Positions 18,308 to 27,177 of a stretch of DNA of 64,000 nt are shown one piece after another (positions within the stretch are counted from its first letter, which is position 1; every line of letters starts with the position of its first letter). The DNA comes from Caulobacter segnis (GTDB lineage Bacteria; Pseudomonadota; Alphaproteobacteria; Caulobacterales; Caulobacteraceae), in contig NZ_CP096040.1 in assembly GCF_023935105.1 (NCBI RefSeq), positions 1,426,001-1,490,000 on the forward strand, read 5' to 3'. The notes under the pieces were generated by a model. That model was not told the origin of the DNA. It did no database searches and saw only the letters and a program-made list of their open reading frames with translations. A program made the translations under genes and the position numbers.

Positions 18308-19084
18308 CTAGATCGCCGAGCGGCGCGCCAGTTCCGTGCGCCGCGCGGCCACTTCGTTGCGGGCCCGTTCCAGAGCGTCGATCTCGGTGGCGGTCAGCAG
18401 GTTGTCGATGACCCGGCCCAGATGCTCGCGCATGGCGTTGCGGGCGCTGGCGGGATCGCGTTCGCGCAGGGCCATCAGGATTTCCTGGTGGTCGTCGATG
18501 CGTGGGCGCACGCCGACCTGGCGGGCGCGCTCCAGCATGGCGCGGCACAGCGGCGACTTGTAGCGCAGGTCCCAGAGGTTCTCGACGACGGTGACCAAGG
18601 CGCTGTTGCGGCTGGCGCGGGCGATGGTGACGTGGAAGCGGCGGTCGGCCCGTTCGCCCTTCACGTTGTTGTCGTTCTCGACGACCATCTCGTCCATGAT
18701 CGAGGCCAGCTCGGCCAGCTCCTCGTCGCTGATCGTCGCGGCCGCCAGGGCGGCGACCTCGCCCTCGATCAGGCGGCGAGCCTCGGTCAGCTCGAAGGCG
18801 CCGATGTCGAGGTCCGGCGCCGGCGCCTCGGGGCGCGGGGTCTCGGTGACATAGACGCCCGAGCCATGACGGGCCTCGACTAGGCCGCGGATCTCCAGGG
18901 CGATCATCGCCTCGCGCACGGTGGGGCGGCTGACCTTGTAGTCCTCGGCCAGGTCGCGTTCCGACGGCAGGCGCTGACCCGGCCGATGCACGCCATCGCG
19001 AATCGCATCGGCGATGGAGTTGGCCACTTGTTGGTAGAGCTTGCGGGTTTCGGCCGTGGAGGTGGTCATCTTCTCATTGTCCAT
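18308..19084 (-). CDS. GntR family (FadR subfamily) transcriptional regulator
   Basis: A 258-residue regulator. The winged helix-turn-helix is at about residues 12-82 (GQRLPSERDLAEDYKVSRPTVREAMIALEIRGLVEARHGSGVYV) and the FCD effector domain at about 100-235, with the metal-binding pattern D...H...H...H typical of uronate-responsive members (RRFHVTIA, DDHQEIL, MREHLGRV). It is divergent from manD across two operator-like repeats. Identical or near-identical 11-mers occur upstream of the lyase pair, the 20580 gene and the GH2 gene. It is therefore the likely repressor of this uronate regulon, autoregulated, with a uronate or catabolic intermediate as inducer. Start is the first ATG; a second ATG 15 bases in is possible. 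Confidence 0.9.
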   Translation of the reverse strand: MDNEKMTTSTAETRKLYQQVANSIADAIRDGVHRPGQRLPSERDLAEDYKVSRPTVREAMIALEIRGLVEARHGSGVYVTETPRPEAPAPDLDIGAFELTEARRLIEGEVAALAAATISDEELAELASIMDEMVVENDNNVKGERADRRFHVTIARASRNSALVTVVENLWDLRYKSPLCRAMLERARQVGVRPRIDDHQEILMALRERDPASARNAMREHLGRVIDNLLTATEIDALERARNEVAARRTELARRSAI

Positions 19085-19155
19085 CCGACGCCACGCCGGT
19101 CGGCGTGGCCGGTTGCATGGGTCTCAGCCCCGCTAAAGCGCACACATTCGCACAA

Positions 19156-19211
19156 AGTGGCAAGGCCACTAGCATCTTGCCTGATAAGTCTGTAGAAGTG
19201 GTCAGGCCACT
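19156..19211. promoter_or_regulatory. Paired GntR operators in the gntR-manD promoter
   Basis: Two 15-base sites, AGTGGCAAGGCCACT at 19156-19170 and AGTGGTCAGGCCACT at 19197-19211, have the same 5-base inverted arms and are 41 bases apart, about four helical turns. The core TGGTCAGGCCA matches the site in the lyase promoter. This spacing would suit cooperative or looped binding by a dimeric FadR-type regulator. Confidence 0.75.
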
Positions 19212-19238
19212 TTTGGTCACGCTTAGCTTATTAGGTCC

Positions 19239-20450
19239 ATGCTGAAGATCATCGACGCCAAGGTCATCGTCACCTGCCCCGGCCGCAATTTCGTGACCTT
19301 GAAGATCACGACCGAGGACGGCACCACCGGCGTCGGCGACGCCACGCTGAACGGCCGCGAGCTGGCGGTGGTCAGTTATCTGAAAGATCATATGATTCCC
19401 TGCCTCATCGGTCGCGACGCGCACCAGATCGAGGACACCTGGCAGTTCTTCTACCGCGGCTCGTACTGGCGCGGCGGTCCGGTGGGCATGAGCGCCCTGG
19501 CCGCCGTCGACATGGCGCTGTGGGACATCAAGGCCAAGGTGGCGGGCCTGCCGCTGTATCAGCTGCTGGGCGGCGCAAGCCGGGTCGGCGTCACCGTCTA
19601 CGGCCACGCCAACGGCGAGACGATCGACGACACCATCGCCGAGGCCGTGAAGTACAAGGCCATGGGCTACAAGGCCATCCGCCTGCAGACCGGCGTGCCG
19701 GGCCTGGCCAGCACCTACGGCGTGTCGGGCGACAAGATGTTCTACGAGCCGGCCGACGGGAACCTGCCGACCGAGAACGTCTGGTCGACCTCAGCCTATC
19801 TGAGCCACGCGCCCAAGCTGTTCGCCAAGGCCCGTGAGGTGCTGGGCTGGGACGTGCACCTGCTGCACGACGTCCACCATCGCCTGACCCCGATCGAGGC
19901 CGCGCGCCTGGGTAAGGATCTGGAGCCCTACCGCTTGTTCTGGCTGGAGGACTCGGTCCCGGCCGAGAACCAGGCCGGCTTCCGCCTGATCCGCCAGCAC
20001 ACCACCACGCCGCTGGCCGTGGGTGAGATCTTCTCGAACGTCTGGGACTGCAAGACCCTGATCGAGGAGCAGCTGATCGACTATCTGCGCGCCACCGTGC
20101 TGCACGCGGGCGGCATCACCAATCTGAGGAAGATCGCGGCCTTCGCCGACCTGCACCACGTCAAGACCGGCTGCCACGGCGCCACCGACTTGTCGCCGGT
20201 GACCATGGCCGCGGCCCTGCACCTGGGCATGGCGATCCCGAACTTCGGCCTGCAGGAATACATGCGACACACGCCGGAGACGGACGCGGTGTTCCCGCAC
20301 GCCTACACGTTCAACGATGGCATGCTGCACCCCGGCGACAAGCCGGGCCTGGGCGTCGACATCGATGAGACCCTGGCCGCCAAGTACGACTATAAGCGCG
20401 CCTATCTGCCGGTGAACCGCCTGCAGGACGGGACGATGTTCAACTGGTAA
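19239..20450 (+). CDS. manD: D-mannonate dehydratase ManD (enolase superfamily)
   Basis: A 403-residue enzyme dehydrating D-mannonate to 2-keto-3-deoxy-D-gluconate, the third step of glucuronate breakdown. It is the enolase-superfamily type, unrelated to UxuA. Metal ligands are visible as Asp211 (HDVHH), Glu237 (WLEDSVP) and Glu263 ([10 protein letters not shown]), with catalytic Tyr160 and His213. Each lies one residue beyond the positions known for the Novosphingobium ManD. Full length with no gaps. It is transcribed away from gntR over two operators, and a hairpin with an embedded operator copy follows its stop codon. The preceding isomerase and reductase (UxaC, UxuB) are not in the window. 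Confidence 0.95.
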   Translation: MLKIIDAKVIVTCPGRNFVTLKITTEDGTTGVGDATLNGRELAVVSYLKDHMIPCLIGRDAHQIEDTWQFFYRGSYWRGGPVGMSALAAVDMALWDIKAKVAGLPLYQLLGGASRVGVTVYGHANGETIDDTIAEAVKYKAMGYKAIRLQTGVPGLASTYGVSGDKMFYEPADGNLPTENVWSTSAYLSHAPKLFAKAREVLGWDVHLLHDVHHRLTPIEAARLGKDLEPYRLFWLEDSVPAENQAGFRLIRQHTTTPLAVGEIFSNVWDCKTLIEEQLIDYLRATVLHAGGITNLRKIAAFADLHHVKTGCHGATDLSPVTMAAALHLGMAIPNFGLQEYMRHTPETDAVFPHAYTFNDGMLHPGDKPGLGVDIDETLAAKYDYKRAYLPVNRLQDGTMFNW

Positions 20451-20478
20451 GGCCAAATTGGCTTGACAACTGATGGGC

Positions 20479-20510
20479 GGCGGCGAGATTGGTCATGCCA
20501 TCTCGCCGCC
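20479..20510. promoter_or_regulatory. Operator embedded in a long hairpin downstream of manD
   Basis: GGCGGCGAGAT (20479-20489) pairs perfectly with ATCTCGCCGCC (20500-20510), and the loop holds TGGTCATGCCA (20490-20500), a version of the GntR operator. It lies 29 bases after manD and 70 bases before the next start codon. It could be a terminator/attenuator, an operator, or both. Confidence 0.65.
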
Positions 20511-20579
20511 GTTCGACGTTCTGGTGTCGTCGTGGCGTTCCGAAAACAGACCCGTTCAGGCGGGCGTCACGAGCGACCG

Positions 20580-22445
20580 ATGCGACTGCGTTCCTTCCTC
20601 CTCCCGATGGCCGCCGTCTGCCTGACCATCGCCGCGCCCGCCTTCGCTGGACCTAACCAGGGGCCCCGCGGTCCAGTCTATGCCGGCGCGGTCGCGCCGA
20701 TGAACCAGACGGTCCAGACCCGCCTGCTGCCGCAGACCGCCGTGCTGCTGGAGAAGCTGCTGGCCGAGAAGCGCGACATGACCCTGGGCGGGGTCAGGGT
20801 CTTCGAGGCCGACGACAAGTTCCTGCCCGGCAAGATCGCCATCGGCCTGGCCTATCTGATCGTCGACACGCCGCGCGAAGATCCGAGGTTCGCCCGCTAC
20901 GTCGCCGCCTATCGCCAGATCGCCGACCTGACGGTCGACGATACGAACGACACCTGGGGCGTCTACTACTACTGCCAGGCCCTCTTGATGCTGCGCGAGG
21001 CCGGGGTGCTGGACCAGGCGGTCTCTCCCGAAACCCTGGCCAGGCTGAAGGTCAAGCTGGACTGGCGCCGCTTCGTCCGCGAGCGCGACCTGACCCTGAT
21101 CAACCTGCCCAACAACTATTACGGCGTCGCCTTCAGCGTGGCCCGGCTGCGCTATCGGCTGGGCTGGGAGGACGCCAGCGCCAGCGAGGGCCTGCTGGGC
21201 AAGACGCTGGATCACTATCGCAAGTACTCCGGCGAATACGGCTTCGCCGACGAGACCGACGGCGACGGGCGCTTCGACCGCTACAGCGTGCTGTTGATCG
21301 GCGAGATCGCCCACCGCCTGATCGAGGCCGGCATGCCCGCCACGCCGGAGGTGCGCCAATGGCTACGCCGCTCGGTCGACTTGATGCTGCCACGGCTGAA
21401 CCTGCGCGGCGAGGGTTTCGAATATGGCCGCAGCATCGGGACCTATGGCGAGACGGCGTTCCTGGAGGTGCTGACCGCCGCGGCCAAGCTGGACGTGCTA
21501 ACGCCGGAAGAGAAGACCATGGCCTATGCGTTCAGCGCGCGCGTGGCCGCTCGCTACATGGACTTCTGGTTCGATCCGAAGTTGGGCTCGGTGGACATGT
21601 GGGGGCGGGGGCGCCGGACAGACGCCTATCGCGGCAAGCACCGGATTCTGGGCGAGAACCTCAGCCTGGCTCGGCAGTACATCTATACCAGCGCGATCTG
21701 GAACGAACTGGGCTTCAAGGACAAGGCGCCCGATCCCGGCTACGCGGCCTGGCTGGACCGACTGCCCAAACGGACCGTGACGTGGTTCGCGCGGGGGCGG
21801 CACGACCGGCTGCTGGTGACGGTTCGCGATCGCGGCCGCGTCATCGGCCTGCCGATCATCAACGGCGGCGAGGGGCAGCACATGAACACGCCCTACTATC
21901 CGATCCCGTTCTCGCCGGGGATGCTGCAGGGCGTAGCCGACGGTGTCTTCCCGCAGCTGCTGCCGCGCATCACCCTGGCCGATGGCTCGGTGCTGGCGCC
22001 GCTGGCCTACGCCGCCCACGTGCAGGTCGCGGGGCAGGGGACGCGAACGACGGTATCCTACGACCAGGACCGGCTGGACCGCCTGGGTCAGAAGGCGCCG
22101 GTCGCCGACGACCGCTTCGGCGTCAAGACGACCTATGTTCTGGAGCCGGGCCGCATCCGCCGCACCGATGTCTTCACGCCCAGGTCCGGCGTGGCCGTAA
22201 AGGCGGTCGACCTGGCCTTCGCCAGCTTCTCGGCGAAGGCCGCGACCCGAGGCGGCGCGACGCGCTTCGGGGCGGGCGAGGTGACGAGCTTCGATGTCCA
22301 GGGCCTGACCTGCGCGACGCGGCCGCTGGACGACGACAAGGCCTATCGCAGCCCGACGGGGGCGATGACCGCCCTGACCCTCTGCACGGGCGGCGCGCCG
22401 GAGAGCGGGCCGTTCACCGTGAGCTGGACGCTGAGCTACAGATAA
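20580..22445 (+). CDS. Exported protein of unknown function in the uronate regulon
   Basis: A 621-residue protein that I do not recognise. A signal peptide covers about residues 1-21 (MRLRSFLLPMAAVCLTIAAPAFA). The first 400 residues look all-helical with Trp/Tyr-rich repeats (DTNDTWGVYYYCQALLML, NLPNNYYGVAFSVARLRYRLGW, DGRFDRYSVLLIGEIAHRL, GRSIGTYGETAFLEVL), which resembles the alpha/alpha toroid of polysaccharide lyases and related enzymes. The last 200 look beta-rich (PKRTVTWFARGRHDRLLVTVRDRGR...). That toroid-plus-beta-sandwich layout is typical of lyases such as heparinase II or PL8/PL15-like enzymes, but no known active site is evident. The ATG at 20580 was chosen for the signal peptide. 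Position behind manD and a GntR operator supports a role in uronate glycan breakdown. Confidence 0.75.
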   Translation: MRLRSFLLPMAAVCLTIAAPAFAGPNQGPRGPVYAGAVAPMNQTVQTRLLPQTAVLLEKLLAEKRDMTLGGVRVFEADDKFLPGKIAIGLAYLIVDTPREDPRFARYVAAYRQIADLTVDDTNDTWGVYYYCQALLMLREAGVLDQAVSPETLARLKVKLDWRRFVRERDLTLINLPNNYYGVAFSVARLRYRLGWEDASASEGLLGKTLDHYRKYSGEYGFADETDGDGRFDRYSVLLIGEIAHRLIEAGMPATPEVRQWLRRSVDLMLPRLNLRGEGFEYGRSIGTYGETAFLEVLTAAAKLDVLTPEEKTMAYAFSARVAARYMDFWFDPKLGSVDMWGRGRRTDAYRGKHRILGENLSLARQYIYTSAIWNELGFKDKAPDPGYAAWLDRLPKRTVTWFARGRHDRLLVTVRDRGRVIGLPIINGGEGQHMNTPYYPIPFSPGMLQGVADGVFPQLLPRITLADGSVLAPLAYAAHVQVAGQGTRTTVSYDQDRLDRLGQKAPVADDRFGVKTTYVLEPGRIRRTDVFTPRSGVAVKAVDLAFASFSAKAATRGGATRFGAGEVTSFDVQGLTCATRPLDDDKAYRSPTGAMTALTLCTGGAPESGPFTVSWTLSYR

Positions 22446-22452
22446 CTCGGCG

Positions 22453-22833
22453 CTACTGAGCCGGGCCCATCCGGAACGCGCACAGCTTGTTGCCGTCGAG
22501 GTCGCGGAAATAGGCCGCGTAGAACGCCTGGGGCCCCTCGTCGCCACGCACGCCGGGACCACCCTCGCACTTGCCGCCCAGGGCGATGGCCTTGTCGTAC
22601 AGCGCGTCGACCTTGCCGCGCTCGTCCAGCACGATGGCGATCATCGTGCCGTTGCCGAAGGTGGCGGCCTGGCCGTCATAGGGCTTGCCGACGCCGAACA
22701 TCGGCTTGCTCCAGTCCGCGCCCCAGGCGCAGCCGCCGGTCGGGAATTCCATCAGGCGACCGACGCCGATGGTCCCATAGAAGGCCTTGGCCTTGCCCAG
22801 GTCGTTGCTGCCGATCAGGGTGTATCCGATCAT
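22453..22833 (-). CDS. VOC (glyoxalase/bleomycin resistance) family protein
   Basis: A 126-residue protein of the vicinal oxygen chelate fold. The N-terminal beta-alpha unit (MIGYTLIGSNDLGKAKAFYGTIGV) and C-terminal AYFRDLDGNKLCAFRMG are clear family signatures. Only part of the usual metal-ligand set (Glu in the last strand) is present, as FRDLDGNKLCAF has Leu-Cys where many have a Glu, so it may not be a metalloenzyme. Convergent with the 20580 gene, with only 7 bases between the stop codons. Function unassigned. Confidence 0.82.
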   Translation of the reverse strand: MIGYTLIGSNDLGKAKAFYGTIGVGRLMEFPTGGCAWGADWSKPMFGVGKPYDGQAATFGNGTMIAIVLDERGKVDALYDKAIALGGKCEGGPGVRGDEGPQAFYAAYFRDLDGNKLCAFRMGPAQ

Positions 22834-23186
22834 CGCGTACTCCCCCCGTTGAAAGTCCCGGCGCGTGGGTCGAACCCGACGGCGTCGACCAGTGGAAAAT
22901 GATCAGTTTTGTCGATGCTATGTCGCATAGGTAACTTACAGCTATCTCCATCACTCGTGCGTCATCAATTCTAAGTGACGGTGATATATTTCCGGAGTTT
23001 TCAGATAAATTTGTTGAGAAATGTCGAGTTTACGACACACATTTATTTCGATGTTGGGGATTTTATTCGTAATCCTCGAATTGGGGTGTTAACGTCCTGA
23101 GACCATCGGCTCCGCTTCTCGAGCGCCGGTGGCTGAGAGATGAAGCCACGGCTTCCGCTCCCGCTCGAAGAGGCAGGAGTTCGATC
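22834..23186. other. Gene-free AT-rich divergent region
   Basis: About 353 bases between a minus-strand VOC gene and a plus-strand small gene. The middle (about 22900-23090) is strongly AT-rich against the surrounding DNA and probably contains both promoters. No coding frame with a ribosome site and no clear palindromic operator was found. Confidence 0.45.
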
Positions 23187-23444
23187 ATGCCCACCTATCT
23201 TTTCTACCCCAGGCGTGCGGATGGCGTGTCCCTGACCTTTATCGCCGAAGCCGCGGCGGATGACCTGGACGCCCTGGAACTGGCGGCGGAGATCGCGGCG
23301 GCGCATGCGTGCAGCGGTGTCTTCGTGTGGGAGCCGGCGGCCGCGCCGGAGGGCAAGGACCGCTTTGTCGGCGAGGTCGATCGCCTGGACGGCAAGGTGG
23401 CGCCCGAGCCGGCGCCGCGGCCGGGAGCCGCCGCCACGGTCTAG
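23187..23444 (+). CDS. Small acidic hypothetical protein
   Basis: An 85-residue protein that I do not recognise. The ATG at 23187 has a good ribosome-binding site (AGGCAGGAG, about 7 bases upstream), and codon third positions are GC-rich as in neighbouring genes, so translation is likely. The protein starts MPTYLFYPRRADG, has an Ala/Glu-rich helix (DALELAAEIAAAHA) and ends in a Pro/Ala-rich tail. It lies 32 bases before the permease-like gene and may be co-transcribed with it. Confidence 0.6.
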   Translation: MPTYLFYPRRADGVSLTFIAEAAADDLDALELAAEIAAAHACSGVFVWEPAAAPEGKDRFVGEVDRLDGKVAPEPAPRPGAAATV

Positions 23445-23476
23445 GCGTTACCGGGCGATCTCAAGGGAGTCGCTCC

Positions 23477-23986
23477 GTGGACAAGCTGTTCGCCAAGTTC
23501 GCCAATGTCACCGCCAAGATCACCGGCAGCCCGCCGGCGTTCCTGGCCTGCGTCGCCCTGGTGGTGGTCTGGGCGGTGAGCGGGCCGATCTTCAAGTTTT
23601 CCGAGACCTGGCAGCTGGTGATCAACACCGGCACGACGATCATCACCTTTCTGATGGTGTTCCTGATCCAGAACACCCAGAATCGCGACGGCATCGCGCT
23701 GCAGACCAAGCTGGACGAACTGATCCGCGCCACCACCGACGCCGAGAACGAGTTCATCGGCATCGAGAAGCTGACCGACAAGGAGCTGGAGGCCATGCAC
23801 GCCCACTGCAAGGCGCGCGCGGATCGCAGCGTGCGCGCCCTGCAGCGCGCCGCCGCTGAAAAGGACGCGCGGGTGGCCAAACAGGCCAAGACCGGAAAGC
23901 CCGTCGCCGCCGACAAGAAGCAGCCCTCGGCCCGCGCCCAGGCTTCGCGTCGCGCCAAGGCCTTGCGCGCCGGCCATCCCAATTAG
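23477..23986 (+). CDS. Low-affinity iron permease family (PF04120-like) membrane protein
   Basis: A 169-residue protein matching the bacterial half-size relatives of the Fet4 low-affinity iron permease. It has two membrane segments, at about residues 18-38 (PAFLACVALVVVWAVSGPIF) and 48-68 (INTGTTIITFLMVFLIQNTQNRD), followed by the family's LQTKLDELIRATTDAENEFIGIEKL cytoplasmic segment and a Lys/Arg/Ala-rich tail. The GTG at 23477 is preferred: AAGGGA lies 8 bases upstream and the longer open frame is low-quality. Iron transport is the family name; for these short forms transport has not been settled. Confidence 0.85.
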   Translation: MDKLFAKFANVTAKITGSPPAFLACVALVVVWAVSGPIFKFSETWQLVINTGTTIITFLMVFLIQNTQNRDGIALQTKLDELIRATTDAENEFIGIEKLTDKELEAMHAHCKARADRSVRALQRAAAEKDARVAKQAKTGKPVAADKKQPSARAQASRRAKALRAGHPN

Positions 23987-24092
23987 CCGTGTCAATATCA
24001 GACCTTCGTAGGGTGGACGTCAGACCTCGTCGGCGATAGCGGTAACACGAGCGAGCCATGGCCAAGTCGGCTCGACAGGGAGCCGGACCGCC

Positions 24093-25373
24093 TTGCCGAA
24101 GTTGAAAGCGTTGCGCTGGTGGATCATCGGCCTGGTCATGCTGGGCGCGATCGTCAACTACCTGACGCGCTCGACCATGGGCGTGGCCGCGCCGACGATC
24201 CTGAAGGATCTCGGCATCTCGGTGAAGGAGTATTCCTGGATCACCAGCGCTTTCCAGCTGGGGATCATGCTGCAGCCGATCTGCGGCTACGTGCTCGACA
24301 CCCTGGGCCTGCGCACCGGCTTCGCCGTCTTCGCCGCCGCCTGGTCCCTGATCGCCATGGCTCACGGCCTGGCCAGTAATTGGCAGGGCTTCGCCATGCT
24401 GCGCGGCCTGCTGGGTCTGGCCGAGGGCTCGGCCCAGCCGGCGGGCATGAAGGCGGTGGCCACCTGGTTCCCGGCCAAGGAGCGCGGCTTCGCCGGCGGG
24501 ATGTTCAACATCGGCGCGTCGCTCGGCTCGGTGCTGGCGCCGCCGCTGGTGGTGTGGGCGGCCCTGACCTGGAACTGGCGGGCGGCGTTCGTCCTGACGG
24601 GCGCGATCGGCCTGGCTTGGGTGGCGTTGTGGCTGGTCTTCTACCGTTCGCCCGACCAGCATCCGTCGATGACCGAGGACGAGCGCGCGCGTGTCGCCGC
24701 CGGTCAGGAGGCCCACCTGGTCGACGCCGGAACCCGGCCATCGATCGTCTCGATCCTGAAGCAGGGCAAGTTCTGGGGCATCGCCCTGCCGCGCTTCCTG
24801 GCCGATCCGACCTGGGGCACGCTGTCGTTCTGGGTGCCGCTGTATCTGTCGCACACGCGCGGCTTCGACCTGAAGCAGATCGCCATGTTCGTCTGGCTGC
24901 CGTTCGTGGCGGCGGACCTGGGTTGCCTGTTCGGGCCGGTCATCGCCCACTTCCTGCAGAAACGCGGCGTGTCGCTGATCAATGCCCGGCGCTGGGCCTT
25001 CACGGTGGGCGCCGCGATGATGACCGGCATGATGTTCGTCGGCCGGGTCGAGAGCCCCTACGCCGCCATCGCCCTGCTGTGCCTGGGCGGCTTCGCGCAC
25101 CAAACCCTGTCGGTCACCGTCATCACCATGGCCTCGGACCTCTTCCGCCGCGACGAGGTCGCCACCGTGGCCGGCCTGGCCGGGATGATGGGCAATCTGG
25201 GGGTCCTCCTGTTCTCGCTGCTGATCGGCGGGCTGGTGACCAAGATCGGCTACGACCCGTTCTTCGTGGCCCTGGGCGTGCTGGACATCCTGGGCGCCGT
25301 GGTCCTGTGGACCTTCGTCAAGGACCGCGTCGCGCCGGGCGCGCGACCGGTTAGCCAGATCCCCAATCCGTGA
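24093..25373 (+). CDS. MFS transporter, hexuronate (ExuT)-like
   Basis: A 426-residue 12-helix transporter of the anion:cation symporter type that contains ExuT. Family marks include the N-terminal GAIVNYLTRSTMGVAAPTILKDLGIS and WITSAFQLGIMLQPICGYVLD, and the loop GLAEGSAQPAGMKAVATWFPAKERGFAGG. Inner membrane, probably bringing glucuronate/galacturonate or oligo-uronides into the cell by proton symport. The start is a TTG at 24093 with AGGGAG 10 bases upstream; no in-frame ATG is available. The stop overlaps the GTG start of the GH43 gene by 4 bases, so the two are translationally coupled, supporting a shared role in glucuronoxylan use. Confidence 0.88.
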   Translation: MPKLKALRWWIIGLVMLGAIVNYLTRSTMGVAAPTILKDLGISVKEYSWITSAFQLGIMLQPICGYVLDTLGLRTGFAVFAAAWSLIAMAHGLASNWQGFAMLRGLLGLAEGSAQPAGMKAVATWFPAKERGFAGGMFNIGASLGSVLAPPLVVWAALTWNWRAAFVLTGAIGLAWVALWLVFYRSPDQHPSMTEDERARVAAGQEAHLVDAGTRPSIVSILKQGKFWGIALPRFLADPTWGTLSFWVPLYLSHTRGFDLKQIAMFVWLPFVAADLGCLFGPVIAHFLQKRGVSLINARRWAFTVGAAMMTGMMFVGRVESPYAAIALLCLGGFAHQTLSVTVITMASDLFRRDEVATVAGLAGMMGNLGVLLFSLLIGGLVTKIGYDPFFVALGVLDILGAVVLWTFVKDRVAPGARPVSQIPNP

Positions 25374-27016
25374 GCCTCCCCGTGATCCGCAATCCCATCC
25401 TGCGCGGCTTCAATCCCGACCCGTCGATCGTGCGGGTGGGCGAGGACTACTACATCGCCGTCTCGACCTTCGAGTGGTTCCCGGGCGTTCAGATCCACCA
25501 CTCGCGAGACCTGGTGAACTGGCGCCTGCTGAGCCGGCCGCTGACCCGCGCCAGCCAGCTGAACATGCTGGGCGACCCCGACGGTTGCGGCCTGTGGGCC
25601 CCGTGCCTGACCCATGCCGACGGCCGGTTCTGGCTGATCTACACCGACGTGAAGCGCTATGGCCGGACCACGGTGGGCGGGGCCTCCGGGGCCAGCTTGC
25701 GCGACTTCCACAACTACCTGGTCACCTGCGACACGATCGACGGCGAGTGGTCGGATCCGATCTACCTGAACAGCTCCGGCTTCGACCCGTCGCTGTTCCA
25801 CGACGACGATGGCCGCAAGTGGCTGGTCAACCAGTTGTGGGACCACCGGCCGGGCAAGAACCGCTTCGCCGGCATCGTGCTGCAGGAATATTCGTCGAAC
25901 CAGCAGCGCCTGGTCGGCGAGCGCAAGGTGATCTTCGAGGGTACGGCGATCGGCCTGACCGAGGCCCCGCACCTCTACAAGCGTGACGGCTGGTACTACC
26001 TGGTCACCGCCGAGGGCGGCACGGGCTGGGGACACGCCATGACCATGGCCCGCTCGCGCGCCATCGACGGGCCTTACGAGTTGCATCCCGACACCTACGT
26101 CCTGACCTCGCGCGACCGGCCGCACGTGGCCTTGCAGCGCGCGGGTCACGGCGACCTCGTGGAGACCGCCGACTGCGACACCTACGCCGTCTATCTGTGC
26201 GGTCGGCCGCTGCCCAATCGCGGGCGCTGTGTGCTGGGGCGCGAGACGGCCATCCAGAAACTGGTCTGGGGCGAGGACGGCTGGCTGCGCACCCTGGACG
26301 GCTCGGGCGACCCGACGTTGGAGACCCCGGCGCCGAACCTGCCCGCGCGGCCCTGGCCGGTCGCGTCGGCGCGGGAGGATTTCGACGGCCCTGACCTACC
26401 GATCGACTTCCAGTGGCTACGGACGCCCTATCCGGACGAGATCTTCAGCCTGGCCGCCAAGCCGGGGTCGCTGCGCCTGTATGGTCGCGAGAGCCTGGGC
26501 AGCGTCTTCCGCCAGGCCCTGGTCGCGCGTCGGCAGCAGGATCATTGCTATTCGGCCTCCACGATCCTGGACTTCGAGCCCGAGCACTTCCAGCAGGCCG
26601 CCGGCCTGGTCTGCTACTACAACGGCGCCAAGTTCCACTATCTGCACGTCAGCCACGACGAGGCGATCGGCAGGCATCTGCGGGTCATGACCTGCACCCC
26701 CGATAGCCCGCAGGCCGACAGCTTCACCGCCCCGATCCCACTGGCCGCTGGCCCGGTCGAATTGCGCGTCGAGGTCGACTTCGAGCGCCTGCGCTTCGGC
26801 TTTCGGCAGGGTGGGCAGGGGGCGTGGGCCTGGTTGCCGGAGGTGTTCGACGCCTCGATCCTGTCGGACGAAGCCAGCGCGCCCGGCGCGCCGAACTTCA
26901 CCGGCGCCTTCGTCGGCATGGCCTGCCAGGACACTTCGGGCATGGCCGCGCCGGCTGACTTCGATTGGTTCGAGTACCAGGGGCGGGAATACGTAACGGC
27001 TCCCACAAACCTATAA
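25370..27016 (+). CDS. Glycoside hydrolase family 43 beta-xylosidase
   Basis: A 548-residue enzyme without a signal peptide, so probably cytoplasmic. The five-bladed propeller (about 5-310) shows the GH43 triad: Asp17 (NPDPSI), Asp139 (GFDPSLFHDDDG) and Glu198 (GLTEAPHLYK). A C-terminal beta-sandwich (about 335-545) is typical of the GH43_11 XynB group that removes xylose from the non-reducing ends of xylo-oligosaccharides. The start is GTG at 25370, inside the upstream stop region (GTGA overlap). Coupling to the uronate transporter suggests that imported aldouronic or xylo-oligosaccharides are trimmed in the cytoplasm. Confidence 0.92.
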   Translation: MSLPVIRNPILRGFNPDPSIVRVGEDYYIAVSTFEWFPGVQIHHSRDLVNWRLLSRPLTRASQLNMLGDPDGCGLWAPCLTHADGRFWLIYTDVKRYGRTTVGGASGASLRDFHNYLVTCDTIDGEWSDPIYLNSSGFDPSLFHDDDGRKWLVNQLWDHRPGKNRFAGIVLQEYSSNQQRLVGERKVIFEGTAIGLTEAPHLYKRDGWYYLVTAEGGTGWGHAMTMARSRAIDGPYELHPDTYVLTSRDRPHVALQRAGHGDLVETADCDTYAVYLCGRPLPNRGRCVLGRETAIQKLVWGEDGWLRTLDGSGDPTLETPAPNLPARPWPVASAREDFDGPDLPIDFQWLRTPYPDEIFSLAAKPGSLRLYGRESLGSVFRQALVARRQQDHCYSASTILDFEPEHFQQAAGLVCYYNGAKFHYLHVSHDEAIGRHLRVMTCTPDSPQADSFTAPIPLAAGPVELRVEVDFERLRFGFRQGGQGAWAWLPEVFDASILSDEASAPGAPNFTGAFVGMACQDTSGMAAPADFDWFEYQGREYVTAPTNL

Positions 27017-27019
27017 CCC

Positions 27020-27142
27020 ATCTCCCCGGCGAAAGCCGGGGCCCAGATTCATCTGGAGAGGTTTGGGATGATCCGAGATCCGTCCAGTCACCTCGTCGGG
27101 CGCCTTGGGCTCGATCCGGGCCCCGGCTTTCGCCGGGGAGAT
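27020..27142. repeat. Dispersed palindromic element, copy 3
   Basis: A 123-base element beginning ATCTCCCCGGCG and ending with the complement CGCCGGGGAGAT. Both arms carry the CCCCGGC-GAAA-GCCGGGG hairpin, the right arm as CCCCGGC-TTTC-GCCGGGG. It lies just after the GH43 stop codon, like copy 2 behind the M14 gene. Confidence 0.85.
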
Positions 27143-27177
27143 CGGATGTGGAGGCGGCCCCAGAATTTGTGAATTGA

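Noticed and set aside
20463..20579. N-terminal extension of the 621-residue exported protein
   Set aside because: It would translate the operator hairpin and bury the signal peptide; ATG 20580 fits better.
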